Positions 35,241-44,922 of a stretch of DNA of 64,000 nt are shown piece after piece. This DNA is from Vibrio lentus. Its GTDB lineage: Bacteria > Pseudomonadota > Gammaproteobacteria > Enterobacterales > Vibrionaceae. The notes beneath the pieces are model-generated. The model was not told where the DNA came from, did no database searches, and was given only the letters and a program-made list of their open reading frames with translations. The stretch is from NCBI RefSeq assembly GCF_030409755.1, contig NZ_JAUFQE010000002.1, positions 434,001 through 498,000 on the forward strand. The letters run 5' to 3'. The position numbers were made by a program, and so were the translations under genes. The stretch's first letter is position 1; each line of letters starts with the position of its first letter.

Positions 35241-35270
35241 AGGATTGGTAGAGATACCAATCCTTTTTTT
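35241..35270 (+). terminator. Terminator with GAGA tetraloop, copy 1
   Basis: AGGATTGGTA and TACCAATCCT form a perfect 10-bp stem with a GAGA (GNRA) loop and seven following T. The downstream bases (GCTTTGGGGA) are also shared with the copy at 42991, so the element is a repeated cassette. Confidence 0.9.
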
Positions 35271-35325
35271 GCTTTGGGGAATGTAATTTGGATTGGGACA
35301 CATTATGAGATTCAAAGAACTAAGA

Positions 35326-36540
35326 TCAATAGCTGAGGTAATCCATCATTTGAATTAATTGTATGCGTATCTCATTGCTTGTTTGACTGTGCCAATAACC
35401 CAATGCAAAAGACAATAGAGGGATGCCGAACATAATTGTTAGCACTAAAACGAGAAGATACTTAGATGACAATTGCCAACCATTGCGTGTTTTTAGTCCA
35501 AGTGCCTGCTTATTCGGACAAGCAGCAACACAGCGTAAACAAGCTTGGCACTCATCTGTTCGAATCTGTTTAGCGGTATGAATAATAATATTAGAAGGAC
35601 ATGCGCGAGTGCATTTGCTGCAATTCAGATTATCTTTTTCATTTAAACAATGCTTAGTGTCTCGACGAATTTTAAATGGGCTAAGCAGGCTTGTTATCCC
35701 GAGTAGTGCGCCGTAAGGGCAAAAATATCGGCAAAAAGCCCGTTGTCGCCATGCTGACATCAATAGAATGATGGCTAAAACACCAAGAGTAATCATTCCT
35801 GGTTCAACGAATACCCAAGCGGTTTTTACATCAGCGATTTTATGATAATTGCCATTGAGGTAATAAGTCAGGCTCGCGACAGGCATTCCGACTGAAATAA
35901 AGGTAAAGAAAGCCAACAATAAGTACTTCATCATGCGTAATGGCCAGTCGATCCAAGCCGGTGGTAAATACGCTTTCTTCACGAACTTTAAGCGTAATTT
36001 ATACAGATACTCCCCTGCGAGACCTAACGGACAAATCCAACCACAAAATGCACGCTTACAAGCAATACCAGTCACTACCACAGTCACGAGCATGACTGCA
36101 CCTGCCGGGTGAGTTTGATCCCAAAACCCAATAGAGAAGATAGCCTTAAATTGAATGGCCGCGGCAATAGGTAAGAAAGCATCCGTAACATCAGGTCGCA
36201 TGAAGCTCGGAGATATTTGATGAACAAGTAGCCATGTGTGAAGGGTGTACTGGATCGCCACTAAAAATAATGAAAGTGCCATCGCGTGTTGGCTGACTTG
36301 ACGCAAAACATTTGTCTTAGATGAAGCCGTAATGATGGTCGGTTTAAAGTAAAAAACGGAAGAGATAACAACCATCGCTAATGACAGAGCAATGAGTAGA
36401 GGCCAGTAGGCTGCGCTTAATACAGCAATAATGATAATGCAGGAAGTTATTATGCTACCGAGCTTTTTACCGCTAGTGTAGAGAACACAAATGCTATAAA
36501 TCAATGCAAGCATTAAGGTAAAGGATTCAATAAAAGTCAT
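35326..36540 (-). CDS. NapH/CcoG-type 4Fe-4S membrane protein
   Basis: A 404-residue inner membrane protein with an N-terminal hydrophobic region of several helices, the cytoplasmic motifs GWICPLGLAGEYLYK and FCRYFCPYGALLG of the NapH/NosR/RdxA group, and two C-terminal 4Fe-4S clusters (CSKCTRACP and CQACLRCVAACP). It would carry electrons across or along the membrane to a periplasmic or membrane partner. No partner reductase lies next to it. ATG at 36540; no operon partners. Confidence 0.85.
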   Translation of the reverse strand: MTFIESFTLMLALIYSICVLYTSGKKLGSIITSCIIIIAVLSAAYWPLLIALSLAMVVISSVFYFKPTIITASSKTNVLRQVSQHAMALSLFLVAIQYTLHTWLLVHQISPSFMRPDVTDAFLPIAAAIQFKAIFSIGFWDQTHPAGAVMLVTVVVTGIACKRAFCGWICPLGLAGEYLYKLRLKFVKKAYLPPAWIDWPLRMMKYLLLAFFTFISVGMPVASLTYYLNGNYHKIADVKTAWVFVEPGMITLGVLAIILLMSAWRQRAFCRYFCPYGALLGITSLLSPFKIRRDTKHCLNEKDNLNCSKCTRACPSNIIIHTAKQIRTDECQACLRCVAACPNKQALGLKTRNGWQLSSKYLLVLVLTIMFGIPLLSFALGYWHSQTSNEIRIQLIQMMDYLSY

Positions 36541-36726
36541 ATAGCCACCGTTTCATTACAGAGTGGTACTATAAATCGCGTGGAAGAGTATGTCTGACGA
36601 TTAATGAGCTAACTTATCTATCTTTGATATGAGTTAATTTTCATCAATATTTCACCTAACCATTAAGGGTGGTTTTTAATAACGTTAGCCGGGGTTATTA
36701 ATAAAGTGAACAGAGATGATTAATCG

Positions 36727-36854
36727 CTAAACCGCATTTTTGAAATGCTCAGTAAGAAAATCCAAAAACACTCGAACCTTGAGGCTTCCTCTTGGTGAGT
36801 GATGCAATGCGCTGACGGCTCGTTTCGCTTCATCAAATTCGCCGGAAAGTAACC
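36727..36854 (-). pseudogene. C-terminal relic of a LysR-type regulator
   Basis: Translated leftward, this stretch reads VRLLSGEFDEAKRAVSALHH, then SPRGSLKVRVFLDFLTEHF before a TAG stop. That is the conserved end of LysR effector domains (RVFIDFL then HF), without any upstream remainder or start. It abuts the 3' end of the AraC gene (stop at 36855), and its frame runs on for a few codons into that gene. I read it as the leftover of a deleted or replaced LysR gene. Confidence 0.6.
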
Positions 36855-37874
36855 TTACGATTTTAGTTCGGTAGGAGAGTGCCCAGTCCAATTTTTGAAT
36901 GCTCGGCTGAATGCGCTCGAATCTGAGAAACCAAGTTCGTGAGCGACATAAGTAATATTAGCGTCGTTTTGGTTAAGTAGGGTAAGGCTTAGTTCAAGTC
37001 GATACTTATCAAACAAGCGACGGAAACTCACACTTTCTTGTTTAAGTTTACGGTTCAAGGTTCGAGGGCTTATGTGCAGGTTGCTTGCTACGCTATCTAG
37101 GTTTGTGTCTTTCACTGCAAGCACTTTGAACGTTTCGTTCACTTTGTAGATTAAGTTGGTTTTTAACGCCTTTTCCATCTGTTGGTCAGCCATTCGTACT
37201 AATTCTGCATGAAAATCAGGTTGGAATTGGCGAGGCTTCTTCTGTGCCAGATCGTTAGAGAAAAGGAGATATCGGGCAGGGTAGCCTTCTTTCATTTCTA
37301 TATTGAATACGCGCTCGAAGATAGCCAAGAACTCATCGCCGATGGTGTTCTTGTTAATATGAATGGCTACTTTTTGCTTGGGCGCATTGAGGTACTTTCG
37401 AATGAGCTTGAGAATAATACTGAAATAGAGCCCCAAGCTAATGTGTGTCATTAGCGTTGACTCATCAATGTATTCGGGTGTCACTGTCCAAAGTTCCAGT
37501 TCACCTTTATCGGTCTCACGACTGAATATCTTTAACAGTGGGTGTATATGAATCGAATACCGACTCAGTAGTTCACAAAAGCTGGAGAGATTGGGGGCGG
37601 TTAGCATGGCCATGACCGGAGCGCCTATTTCAAGCTCATCAAAGTAGCGGGCAGACTCATCAAACAAGTCGATCAGTTCATGATCAAAACGTTGGTAGAT
37701 ATTGGTGATACCGGTTTGAAGCTGATGGGCCGAAATCGTTTCGGCGGAGCAAAGTTGTTCATATGCCTCTGCCCCTGACCAGATGTCGCTGCTGTCTCCA
37801 ATTCTAGCTTGGATCGCTGAATCTAACGTTTTAAACCAAAATATGGGCAACTGAGTACTAAAACTTTCCACCAT
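36855..37874 (-). CDS. AraC-family transcriptional regulator (OruR-like)
   Basis: A 339-residue regulator with an AraC-type binding domain of the Arabinose_bd type (residues 20-200) and a C-terminal double helix-turn-helix: DSVASNLHISPRTLNRKLKQ and VAHELGFSDSSAFSRAFKNW. This architecture fits OruR/GadX-like members that respond to amino acids or lipids. It is leftward and lies 105 bases downstream of the DUF2860 gene. The start ATG at 37874 follows AGGAAGTT. Confidence 0.88.
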   Translation of the reverse strand: MVESFSTQLPIFWFKTLDSAIQARIGDSSDIWSGAEAYEQLCSAETISAHQLQTGITNIYQRFDHELIDLFDESARYFDELEIGAPVMAMLTAPNLSSFCELLSRYSIHIHPLLKIFSRETDKGELELWTVTPEYIDESTLMTHISLGLYFSIILKLIRKYLNAPKQKVAIHINKNTIGDEFLAIFERVFNIEMKEGYPARYLLFSNDLAQKKPRQFQPDFHAELVRMADQQMEKALKTNLIYKVNETFKVLAVKDTNLDSVASNLHISPRTLNRKLKQESVSFRRLFDKYRLELSLTLLNQNDANITYVAHELGFSDSSAFSRAFKNWTGHSPTELKS

Positions 37875-37979
37875 AACTTCCTGTTATTGCTGGTTGTTGA
37901 AGAGTGTTCTTCTCGTTAATGTGCCCCAAATTATAGGATTTTTTTACTGGTTACAAGCAGTGAAAAGCTCAGTTAGACC

Positions 37980-38981
37980 TTAGAACTTGTAATCAACGCC
38001 TACTGAAACCACATATTGTGACGATTGGTAATATTCAATATTCGAAGTGGTTGTTTTTGCACCTAACAGTGATACTAGAGACCAGTTTTTTGCCTCAAAG
38101 ATATTGGCATATTCATAGGCGATAAATGCACCGAAATCTTTGTCTTCACGCGTTTTATTGAAGATAGGGTTCTCTTTATCATAGTCGCGTTTTGCTGCGT
38201 TGATCGTGAAAGCCAGACCATGATTACCGAATCTTTTCGCTAAGTTTATCTCTGCTCCAACACTTAGGAACGATAACGCATTACCCTCAGAGTTCGACGA
38301 GAAAACATTCATTGAAGGCGTGAGAATGCCAGACCCATCTTTTAAGAAGTACTGGTAACCCGACTTTAGGTAAAAATACTCTCGTTCTCGCGTCATTAAT
38401 GCTCGCTCTTCGTCCGTTAAATCAAGCCCCTTTAATCCTGTGTTTTCTTTTTTCACATCGGACTCGCCAAAAGCCATATCGATATTAAAGTTAGTCCCCA
38501 TCATTTTAGACAGCTGCATTCGAACCACGTTGCCGGTTAGGTCGGTTTCTTCTCTCTTCGAATCAACGGCATAAGGGTCATCCCACACTTCGCCAGAGAT
38601 CAGAGTCGGTAAGATGGAAAAGTCGATAACCATCCCGCTCTCCAGTTGATGCCTATAGCCAACTTCAAATGCCAACGTACCTGTAATGATGTCGTCTCTA
38701 GAAGTGCCTAAGAAAATTTGCTTGTGATTCAAAGCGCCAAAGGTGTACTGCATCGAACCTAAAATAGCGACCATTCCATTGGCTTCAGTCGCACCAGACG
38801 ACATTAAATCGGTTTGAGATTGATGATTACTTTGGCCAACATCTAAGTTGCTTGAGTTTGCGGTGAAGCCGGTTAGGAAGGTCATGTTGCCACTAAAACC
38901 TTCGCTTGGTGCCAAAGCTGCGTATGAAGGAGAAGCAAGCATCATAGTTGCCAAAAATAGGGAGATAATATGTTTCATCAA
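37980..38981 (-). CDS. DUF2860-family outer membrane protein
   Basis: A 333-residue protein with a signal peptide ending SPSYAALAP near residue 22 and a beta-barrel pattern with a Phe terminus (VGVDYKF). The N-terminal FSGNMTFLTGFTANSSNLDVGQ and the overall layout match the Vibrio DUF2860 proteins. Function is unknown; it may be a channel for small substrates. It lies 90 bases downstream of the amidase gene on the same strand. Confidence 0.78.
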   Translation of the reverse strand: MMKHIISLFLATMMLASPSYAALAPSEGFSGNMTFLTGFTANSSNLDVGQSNHQSQTDLMSSGATEANGMVAILGSMQYTFGALNHKQIFLGTSRDDIITGTLAFEVGYRHQLESGMVIDFSILPTLISGEVWDDPYAVDSKREETDLTGNVVRMQLSKMMGTNFNIDMAFGESDVKKENTGLKGLDLTDEERALMTREREYFYLKSGYQYFLKDGSGILTPSMNVFSSNSEGNALSFLSVGAEINLAKRFGNHGLAFTINAAKRDYDKENPIFNKTREDKDFGAFIAYEYANIFEAKNWSLVSLLGAKTTTSNIEYYQSSQYVVSVGVDYKF

Positions 38982-39071
38982 TAGACTCGTACTTGAATAG
39001 TTTTTTAATCGAACTGATTTCGAAATCGAATAGCTCTTGAAAATAAATAGCTCTTGAAAGTGAATTGCTTC

Positions 39072-40643
39072 TTAAAGTGCTATTGGGGCTTTTTTATTTG
39101 CCCAAGGCTTGGCGCTTTCTAGTTGATAGGCCAATTCAAATAAGAGGCGGTCGTTGCCTCTTGCTGCGGAAAAATGACTGCCGACTGGAAGATTCTGCTT
39201 GTTCCAATACAAGGGCACCGACATCGCAGGGTTGCCAGCCACGTTTTCGATTGGCGTGTAAGACATTAACTTCTCAGAGCGTGCCCATATCTCTTTGCCG
39301 GAGTGCGCTTTCTGGTCGAAATATTCAATATCCAAAGGAATATGGTTTGAACACGGAGTCAGCCATATATCGATGGTTTTAAAGAAATCTCGGTTGTGAG
39401 TCAGTGCGAAATTGTGGCATCGCGCTTTGGAGTCGATATACATATTAGGTTCGGCTTTTAAGCGTGCTTGCATCTCGCGAGCCAAATAAACGACGTTGTC
39501 ACTCACCTTGTCTGGCATTGATTCAAGTGGCATACCTAGGCGGTCGAACTGTTCAACAAAGCCTGCCATCTTGTTGCCAAATACCCCCATGTAATTGCGC
39601 ATGAACACGTCGCCATCTTGTATCGGCTGGTCAACTTCTATAACGATATGTCCAAGGCTTTCGAGTAACGAGGCCGTAGATCGAATAGCAGCGAGCGTAT
39701 CTTCATCGGGAAGTCTGCCGTGGATATCTTTTAGGGTGACACCAATCGTTATTTTTCTGTTGAGAGAAGCATTAACCATTCCTATCGGAGTTCGTGGAAA
39801 AGGCGTCTCAAAGTTGTTTTTTGTGTGATGCTCTGTGACTGAAACCGCTAAAGCAGCGTCACGAACGGTTCTCGACATAAACGACTGATGGGTAAAATCT
39901 TCATTTGTTGAGCCGTCAGTTAGGCCCGAAATCAAAGATTCTCGACTCGGTTTAAAACCAAAGATTCCCGTCGCTGAAGCTGGCATTCGAGATGAACCAC
40001 CACCATCTGTAGAATGCACTAAGGGTACATATCCAGCAGCGATTGCAGCTGCACCTCCACCAGTCGAAGAATGGACACCTCGGCTTAAATCCCATGGGTT
40101 ACGCGTCGCACCATAAAGTGGATTTTGTGTGCATCCCAACGTCATCATCTCAGGGATATTCGTCATGCCTATCGTGTTTAACCCTGCATTCTGTGTCGCA
40201 CGAATAAACCAAGAGGTCTTGTTAGGCTTTCTACCTTGGTTTAGTTTCGACCCCATCGTGCATTCAAGCCCAGCCACATCGACACAGTCTTTTGCTAGAA
40301 AGGGGACGCCTGCAAAGGGGGAATTAGGGTTAAATGAGTCTGCGCGTTCCAGTGCTAAATCAAAGCACTCAGAAACCACGGCATTGACCTGATCGTTTGT
40401 CTGGCGAATTTTATATATCGCTTCTTGTACGAACTCTTTTGGTGTGGCTTTTTTGCTTCTTATTAGGCTAGCCATCTCTGTCGCATCCAGTGGCGAGTCA
40501 ACGGTTCGGTAATCTGCTGGTAATGTTTTTGGCGAAGTGGGGGATGCATTCGCTAAAGCAGGTAGAGATATAGCCGCAGCTGAAACTGCGCCTTTTCCCA
40601 TAACTTTGAAAAAATCTCTGCGCTTTAATTCATTGATAGTCAT
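39072..40643 (-). CDS. Tat-exported amidase (amidase signature family)
   Basis: A 523-residue amidase. A twin-arginine signal ([11 protein letters not shown], residues 8-18) targets it to the periplasm. The Ser-Ser-Lys catalytic elements are visible: Lys in FLAKDCVD, the Gly/Ser-rich [13 protein letters not shown] and [14 protein letters not shown] segments. AS-family enzymes hydrolyse amides; this one could act on an amide taken up with the DUF2860 protein. It leads a likely operon with that gene. Confidence 0.85.
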   Translation of the reverse strand: MTINELKRRDFFKVMGKGAVSAAAISLPALANASPTSPKTLPADYRTVDSPLDATEMASLIRSKKATPKEFVQEAIYKIRQTNDQVNAVVSECFDLALERADSFNPNSPFAGVPFLAKDCVDVAGLECTMGSKLNQGRKPNKTSWFIRATQNAGLNTIGMTNIPEMMTLGCTQNPLYGATRNPWDLSRGVHSSTGGGAAAIAAGYVPLVHSTDGGGSSRMPASATGIFGFKPSRESLISGLTDGSTNEDFTHQSFMSRTVRDAALAVSVTEHHTKNNFETPFPRTPIGMVNASLNRKITIGVTLKDIHGRLPDEDTLAAIRSTASLLESLGHIVIEVDQPIQDGDVFMRNYMGVFGNKMAGFVEQFDRLGMPLESMPDKVSDNVVYLAREMQARLKAEPNMYIDSKARCHNFALTHNRDFFKTIDIWLTPCSNHIPLDIEYFDQKAHSGKEIWARSEKLMSYTPIENVAGNPAMSVPLYWNKQNLPVGSHFSAARGNDRLLFELAYQLESAKPWANKKAPIAL

Positions 40644-41063
40644 AGTTTCTATCCCAAGTTAGAAAGTCACTATCCTTGTTTCGAAATCTAGCTTGCTAGA
40701 TCTATCTTCACTCCGTGTGCTGATTTATGGGACTAGAATAAAGATCGGAGTGTTTGCTTGCAGTGCAAATACCGCCAACATTCATACCATTCACGCCAAC
40801 TCGTTTGTCGGGTTATGTATAGGCAGGCGTTATTACTACTTTAACAAAGTCGTTGTGGGTGAATGGCATGGAATGGTTGAGAAATAAGCAATTTTAAGAC
40901 GTTGTTAAAGTTGACGTTTTAAGGATAAAACCTTTCATGAAAATGACGGAAGAAAGCGTTGTTTATGGAAATATTGCGGGCTCATACCGAATGGTAGCCT
41001 TGATTGAGCTGTGACTATACTCAGCGCAATATTGCTAACCAACAACAACGAAAATAGAGAAAC
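40644..41063. other. Intergenic region without a clear gene
   Basis: This 420-base region between the amidase and RlpA-like genes (divergent) has a 64-codon frame on the plus strand (40693-40887) without a ribosome site, and a 25-codon ORF (40937-41014) with AAGGA upstream that starts MKMTEESVVYG. Neither has a recognised product, and I do not call them as genes. Confidence 0.45.
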
Positions 41064-41516
41064 ATGCAGAGATTAGCGTTCCCAAATCACATGAAAAAAC
41101 TACACATCATCTTTACCGCTCTTATTCTTATGATATTAGCCGGGTGCACCTCAACGTCGGCTGTCGGCAGTTCTAAAACAAAGGACTATGCCAAGTCACA
41201 TGCTCTTGTGGGTAAAGCTTCTTGGTATGGCGATAAATTCCATGGAAAACTCACAGCAAGTGGTGAGACATACAACATGAATGCTTATACGGCAGCGCAT
41301 AAAACTTTAGCCTTTGGCACTATAGTGAGAGTGACTAACACTGCCAATAATAAGTCTGTCGAAGTTAAAATTAACGATCGAGGCCCTTACGTAAAAGGCC
41401 GAGTGATCGACCTTTCTCACAAGGCATTTGCAAAAATCGGCAACGTTAAGCAAGGCACTGTGCCTGTCAAAATCGAGATTGTTGATGACAGTAATACCTT
41501 TAGGTATAAGCACTAG
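41064..41516 (+). CDS. RlpA-like septal-ring lipoprotein (double-psi beta barrel)
   Basis: A 150-residue lipoprotein with a lipobox (LAGCTS, Cys28) and an RlpA-like double-psi beta barrel: VGKASWYGDKFHGKLTASGE, then FGTIVRVTN and NDRGPYVKGRVIDLS. The catalytic Asp/His type residues of lytic transglycosylase RlpA are present (D in NDRGPY). It lacks the SPOR domain of full-length RlpA, so it is the short form. ATG at 41064 has GAGAA upstream; 41091 is an alternative. Confidence 0.82.
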   Translation: MQRLAFPNHMKKLHIIFTALILMILAGCTSTSAVGSSKTKDYAKSHALVGKASWYGDKFHGKLTASGETYNMNAYTAAHKTLAFGTIVRVTNTANNKSVEVKINDRGPYVKGRVIDLSHKAFAKIGNVKQGTVPVKIEIVDDSNTFRYKH

Positions 41517-41956
41517 AATCCCCTCCTAGCCTCCCCTTGGTTTACATCTCCGATCCCTTACCAGCAATGGAAAGGGGAGGAACTGACCGTCGACCTTGAT
41601 GAGTGTACAGTACATCTATGCTTACTTGATTAGGCTGCGTTGCGGCCTTTTTTGATCCTTTCTAGCATCATTTTTTAGTTAGATTATCTAATTCTTAGAA
41701 TTTGAATTGGGTCTTGTATATCTCAATGACTCAGTGGTTTACATGTCGGTTCACCAAGCTTCATTAAAATTCATTGTGAAATAATGAAAAGATGACCTAA
41801 TCCAAAGTGAGTTGTAATTTGATTGGCAAGGGGAAGGAAAGGGAAATTACATTTCGTTACTTACTGAAGTAAATCTGAAACATCGCTGACACGGTTTTGA
41901 AATTTTTGATGGCTAGCTTATGGAGTTCTAAAACGAATCCAAATAAGGAAATACCC
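41517..41956. other. Intergenic region with a long-loop stem
   Basis: This 440-base stretch contains a 9-bp inverted repeat CCTCCCCTT / AAGGGGAGG (41530-41538 and 41572-41580) just behind the RlpA-like gene, which could be a terminator with a large loop. I see no gene. Confidence 0.5.
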
Positions 41957-42970
41957 GTGAAGCTAACACCTGTCGTTGCCGCCGTAATTATGTCTTTCAG
42001 TTCAGCAAGCTTTGCTTTCAGCCTGCAACAATCTGCCAATGAAAACAGTGAAGATCTCGTATGGACGGGGCACCTTAGCCCAGACAGCGACACGGTAATG
42101 TCTGCGATGCTCGCGGCTCATATCTATGGCGGTACGGCAACAGTGCCTGAGCCTATCAACCCTGAATCGACGTTTATCTTGAACTACTGTAATGCGGAAT
42201 CACCGCGAGTAGAGACAGATTATTCTTCATACCGAGTAGGGTTGGTGGACTTCAACCAAGTGACTCAATTAGCGCCAACCATCGACCAAGCATCTATTGT
42301 GGCTGTGGTCGATCATCACGCGATTGGTGGCTCTCCAATTAATACGCCACAAATTGTCGAGATGGATATTCGAGGTTGGGGTTCAGCTGCAACGATTCTG
42401 GCTGATAACGCTGAAAAGCTCGATGTGACCTTACCTAAGCACCTTGCTTGTGTTGGTTTGGGTGCGATTCTTTCTGACACCGTGGTATTCCAATCAGCAA
42501 CTACAACAAATCATGATCGTGAATACGCAGAGAAGTTGGCGAAGGTTGCAGGCATTTCAGATATCGAAGACTTCGGCCAACAAATGCTGATTGCTAAATC
42601 AGACCTTAGCCACCTTTCATCTGAAACCATTCTGACTCTGGACTACAAAAACTTTAAGTACGGTGGCAAACAGGTGGGTATCGGTGTTGCTGAAACGCTA
42701 ACGGCTCAACAACTGATTGATCGTAAAGATGAGCTTTTGGCTGCGATGAAGTCTTATAAGGCAGAGAGCGGCTTAGACCATCTGTTCTTCTCAATCACCG
42801 ACACTAAGAACAAAGAAGCAAACTTACTTTGGGTAGATGAAAGCGACTATCAAGTCATTAAGTCAGCTTTCAATGCCGAACCAACAAGCGACATGTTAAC
42901 TCTGGAAGGCGTCACTTCTCGCAAGCGTCAGATTGGCCCTGCGGTTCAAAAGGCAATTGAGAGCTTGTAA
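41957..42970 (+). CDS. Exported family II (manganese) inorganic pyrophosphatase
   Basis: A 337-residue DHH-family pyrophosphatase that hydrolyses pyrophosphate to phosphate. Metal motifs: GHLSPDSDTV, VDFNQVT and VVDHHAIGG; the substrate-binding end motif SRKRQIGP is intact. The GTG at 41957 follows AAGGAA at ideal distance and gives a normal signal peptide (VKLTPVVAAVIMSFSSASFA), unusual for this cytoplasmic enzyme family. The TTG at 41897 would place 20 hydrophilic residues before the signal. It stands alone and ends at a terminator. Confidence 0.87.
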   Translation: MKLTPVVAAVIMSFSSASFAFSLQQSANENSEDLVWTGHLSPDSDTVMSAMLAAHIYGGTATVPEPINPESTFILNYCNAESPRVETDYSSYRVGLVDFNQVTQLAPTIDQASIVAVVDHHAIGGSPINTPQIVEMDIRGWGSAATILADNAEKLDVTLPKHLACVGLGAILSDTVVFQSATTTNHDREYAEKLAKVAGISDIEDFGQQMLIAKSDLSHLSSETILTLDYKNFKYGGKQVGIGVAETLTAQQLIDRKDELLAAMKSYKAESGLDHLFFSITDTKNKEANLLWVDESDYQVIKSAFNAEPTSDMLTLEGVTSRKRQIGPAVQKAIESL

Positions 42971-42990
42971 GTAGAAAGAGAGTTTGGGAG

Positions 42991-43020
42991 AGGGATTGGT
43001 AGAGATACCAATCCCTTTTT
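42991..43020 (+). terminator. Terminator with GAGA tetraloop, copy 2
   Basis: AGGGATTGGTA and TACCAATCCCT form an 11-bp stem with a GAGA loop and a T-run, followed by GTTTTGGGGA. It is a near copy of the terminator at 35241-35270. Confidence 0.9.
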
Positions 43021-43154
43021 GTTTTGGGGAGAGCTAAAACTACATATTTTTATAATGTGAGCAATCACGTTAATTTGATAATGAGTCCATATTGTTTAGT
43101 TCGCTTAAATATCAAACTTGATGTGTATTAAAGATCAAATGTCCATTTGTGTTA

Positions 43155-43496
43155 ATGTCGGTCATCAACATCTATATGGTATACGGTGAAGTTTTGGCTA
43201 GACGTGGTAGTGGTTTAAGAACAGCGATTAGAGTTGTTAAAGCTATAGATAAAGCAAACAAGCGTTCTATACGGGAATCTGAAAAGCGCCGTAAAGCAGC
43301 TGAACGTGAAGAACTACGAGTTGAGCGTGAAAGGATACGCCGGTTAAAAGACGTTGAACGAACTGAGAAAAAGAGAGCCTCAGAAGTAAAAAGAGCGTTT
43401 AAAGAGTCCTTGGTTGAAGCGAAAGATGAATACAACGATCGCTGTCTTGAACGCTCTTCATTAAGAAAACAATTTATCAAAGAGGTTTTAAAGTAA
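43155..43496 (+). CDS. Charged coiled-coil protein, partner of the DUF4041 gene
   Basis: A 113-residue protein made mostly of Arg, Lys and Glu from residue 25 on (for example RRKAAEREELRVERERIRRL), predicting a long amphipathic helix or coiled coil. Codon use and the strong charge pattern suggest a real protein, but no ribosome site is obvious, and starts at 43149 (GTG) or 43176 (ATG) are possible. Its stop codon directly abuts the ATG of the DUF4041 gene, so translation is coupled. I recognise no family. Confidence 0.6.
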   Translation: MSVINIYMVYGEVLARRGSGLRTAIRVVKAIDKANKRSIRESEKRRKAAEREELRVERERIRRLKDVERTEKKRASEVKRAFKESLVEAKDEYNDRCLERSSLRKQFIKEVLK

Positions 43497-44918
43497 ATGG
43501 ATAATAATTTACTAATAGTTGTCGTTTCAGCCGCGGTATTAATTATCTTGACCTATATCCTAACTAAAAATAGTGCCAACAAAAAAGTAGCGGAATATAA
43601 GTCAATCGATGAGGCACTTAAGCTCGTAAAAAACGAACTACATGTGGTGAAGACTGAATCTGAACAAGCCGCGAGAGAACTAGATTCTATATTCAATGAG
43701 ACTGAATCGTTAAGGGCTCTTCAGAAAAATGAGAATACAATTGCTGAGAGTTTAGCTCAAAAAACAAAAGAGCTTGGAGCTGTGGAGCTAGGTATCGAAG
43801 ATAGTAAATCTTCATTTGAGATGAATACTAAGGCTCTTGATGAACTCATGGGTAAGCTTGACTTATATTCTCGAATTGATGAGTACACTTCATGTGGTCA
43901 TTTTGAAATGCCACAATATTTGTACGAGACGTCAGTTCGCTTTGCTGAAGAAATTAAGGAAGTTAGGCAATCTCAAAAAGAGATGATCAAAGATAAAACT
44001 GCGATTATTTATCCAAGCTACACGGTTATCTCAAATGATGCTGCTTACAATAGAAAAATCCTAGATGCACAAGTTAAGTTAATGCTGACTGCGTTTAATA
44101 CAGAATGTGACTTCTTAATAGGTAAAGTATCGCCAAGTAGCTTTGCTCGAACATTAGAACGCATAGAGAAGCTAGCTAATAATATTGAAAAACTTTGTGC
44201 TACTTTTGAATGCGGCTTTAATTTGGACTATATCGAGTTAAAATTTGAGGAGTGCAAACTCCAATATCAATACATGCTCAAGAAAGAAGAAGAGCAAATT
44301 GAACAGAAATTAATTAAAGAGCAGATTCGTGAAGAACAGCGAGCTATAAAGGAGTTCCAAAAAGCAATTGCTGATGCTGAAAAAGAAGAGAAGATGTATC
44401 GCAAGATGCTTGAAAAGGCACGTGAAGAATTAAATGATGCTTCGGATGAAGAGAAAGAGCTTATGGAGCGTCGAATAGCAGAGCTGCAAACTCGACTCGA
44501 AGAAGCTGAATCTAAAGAACAACGAGCTAAGAGCATGGCTGAACAAACTAGAAAAGGGCATGTTTACGTGATTAGTAACATCGGCTCATTTGGTGAAGAT
44601 GTCTATAAAATTGGTTTAACGAGAAGGCTTGAGCCAATGGATCGCGTTAAAGAATTAGGGGATGCAAGCGTACCATTCTCTTTTGATGTCCACGCTATGA
44701 TTTATGCCGATGATGCTCCTGCTTTAGAGGCTGCTTTACATAGAGAGTTCCATACTCAACGTGTAAACGCGGTTAATACCCGCAAGGAGTTTTTCCAAGT
44801 TGATTTGGAATCTATACAAGAAGCTGTAGAAAAAATTGCTGGCTTTGAAGCTGAGTTTAAAATGACGGCTCTCGCAGAAGACTATTATGAAAGCTTAAGG
44901 CTCCAAGATGCTGCGTAA
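43497..44918 (+). CDS. DUF4041 / GIY-YIG (T5orf172-Mug113) nuclease-like protein
   Basis: A 473-residue protein: an N-terminal membrane helix (NNLLIVVVSAAVLIILTYIL, 3-22), a coiled coil, the DUF4041 region (SRIDEYTSCGHFEMPQYLYE to about residue 250), a long Glu/Lys coiled coil (260-350), and a C-terminal GIY-YIG-like domain of the Mug113 type (GHVYVISNIGSFGEDVYKIGLTRR, then ALHREFHTQRVNAVNTRKEFF). Proteins of this layout occur in mobile and defence contexts. The membrane helix fused to a nuclease-like domain is notable. It is coupled to the upstream charged protein and ends at a strong terminator. Confidence 0.8.
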   Translation: MDNNLLIVVVSAAVLIILTYILTKNSANKKVAEYKSIDEALKLVKNELHVVKTESEQAARELDSIFNETESLRALQKNENTIAESLAQKTKELGAVELGIEDSKSSFEMNTKALDELMGKLDLYSRIDEYTSCGHFEMPQYLYETSVRFAEEIKEVRQSQKEMIKDKTAIIYPSYTVISNDAAYNRKILDAQVKLMLTAFNTECDFLIGKVSPSSFARTLERIEKLANNIEKLCATFECGFNLDYIELKFEECKLQYQYMLKKEEEQIEQKLIKEQIREEQRAIKEFQKAIADAEKEEKMYRKMLEKAREELNDASDEEKELMERRIAELQTRLEEAESKEQRAKSMAEQTRKGHVYVISNIGSFGEDVYKIGLTRRLEPMDRVKELGDASVPFSFDVHAMIYADDAPALEAALHREFHTQRVNAVNTRKEFFQVDLESIQEAVEKIAGFEAEFKMTALAEDYYESLRLQDAA

Positions 44919-44922
44919 ACAT

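Noticed and set aside
40693..40887. 64-codon plus-strand ORF in the amidase/RlpA gap
   Set aside because: No ribosome site, no recognised product.
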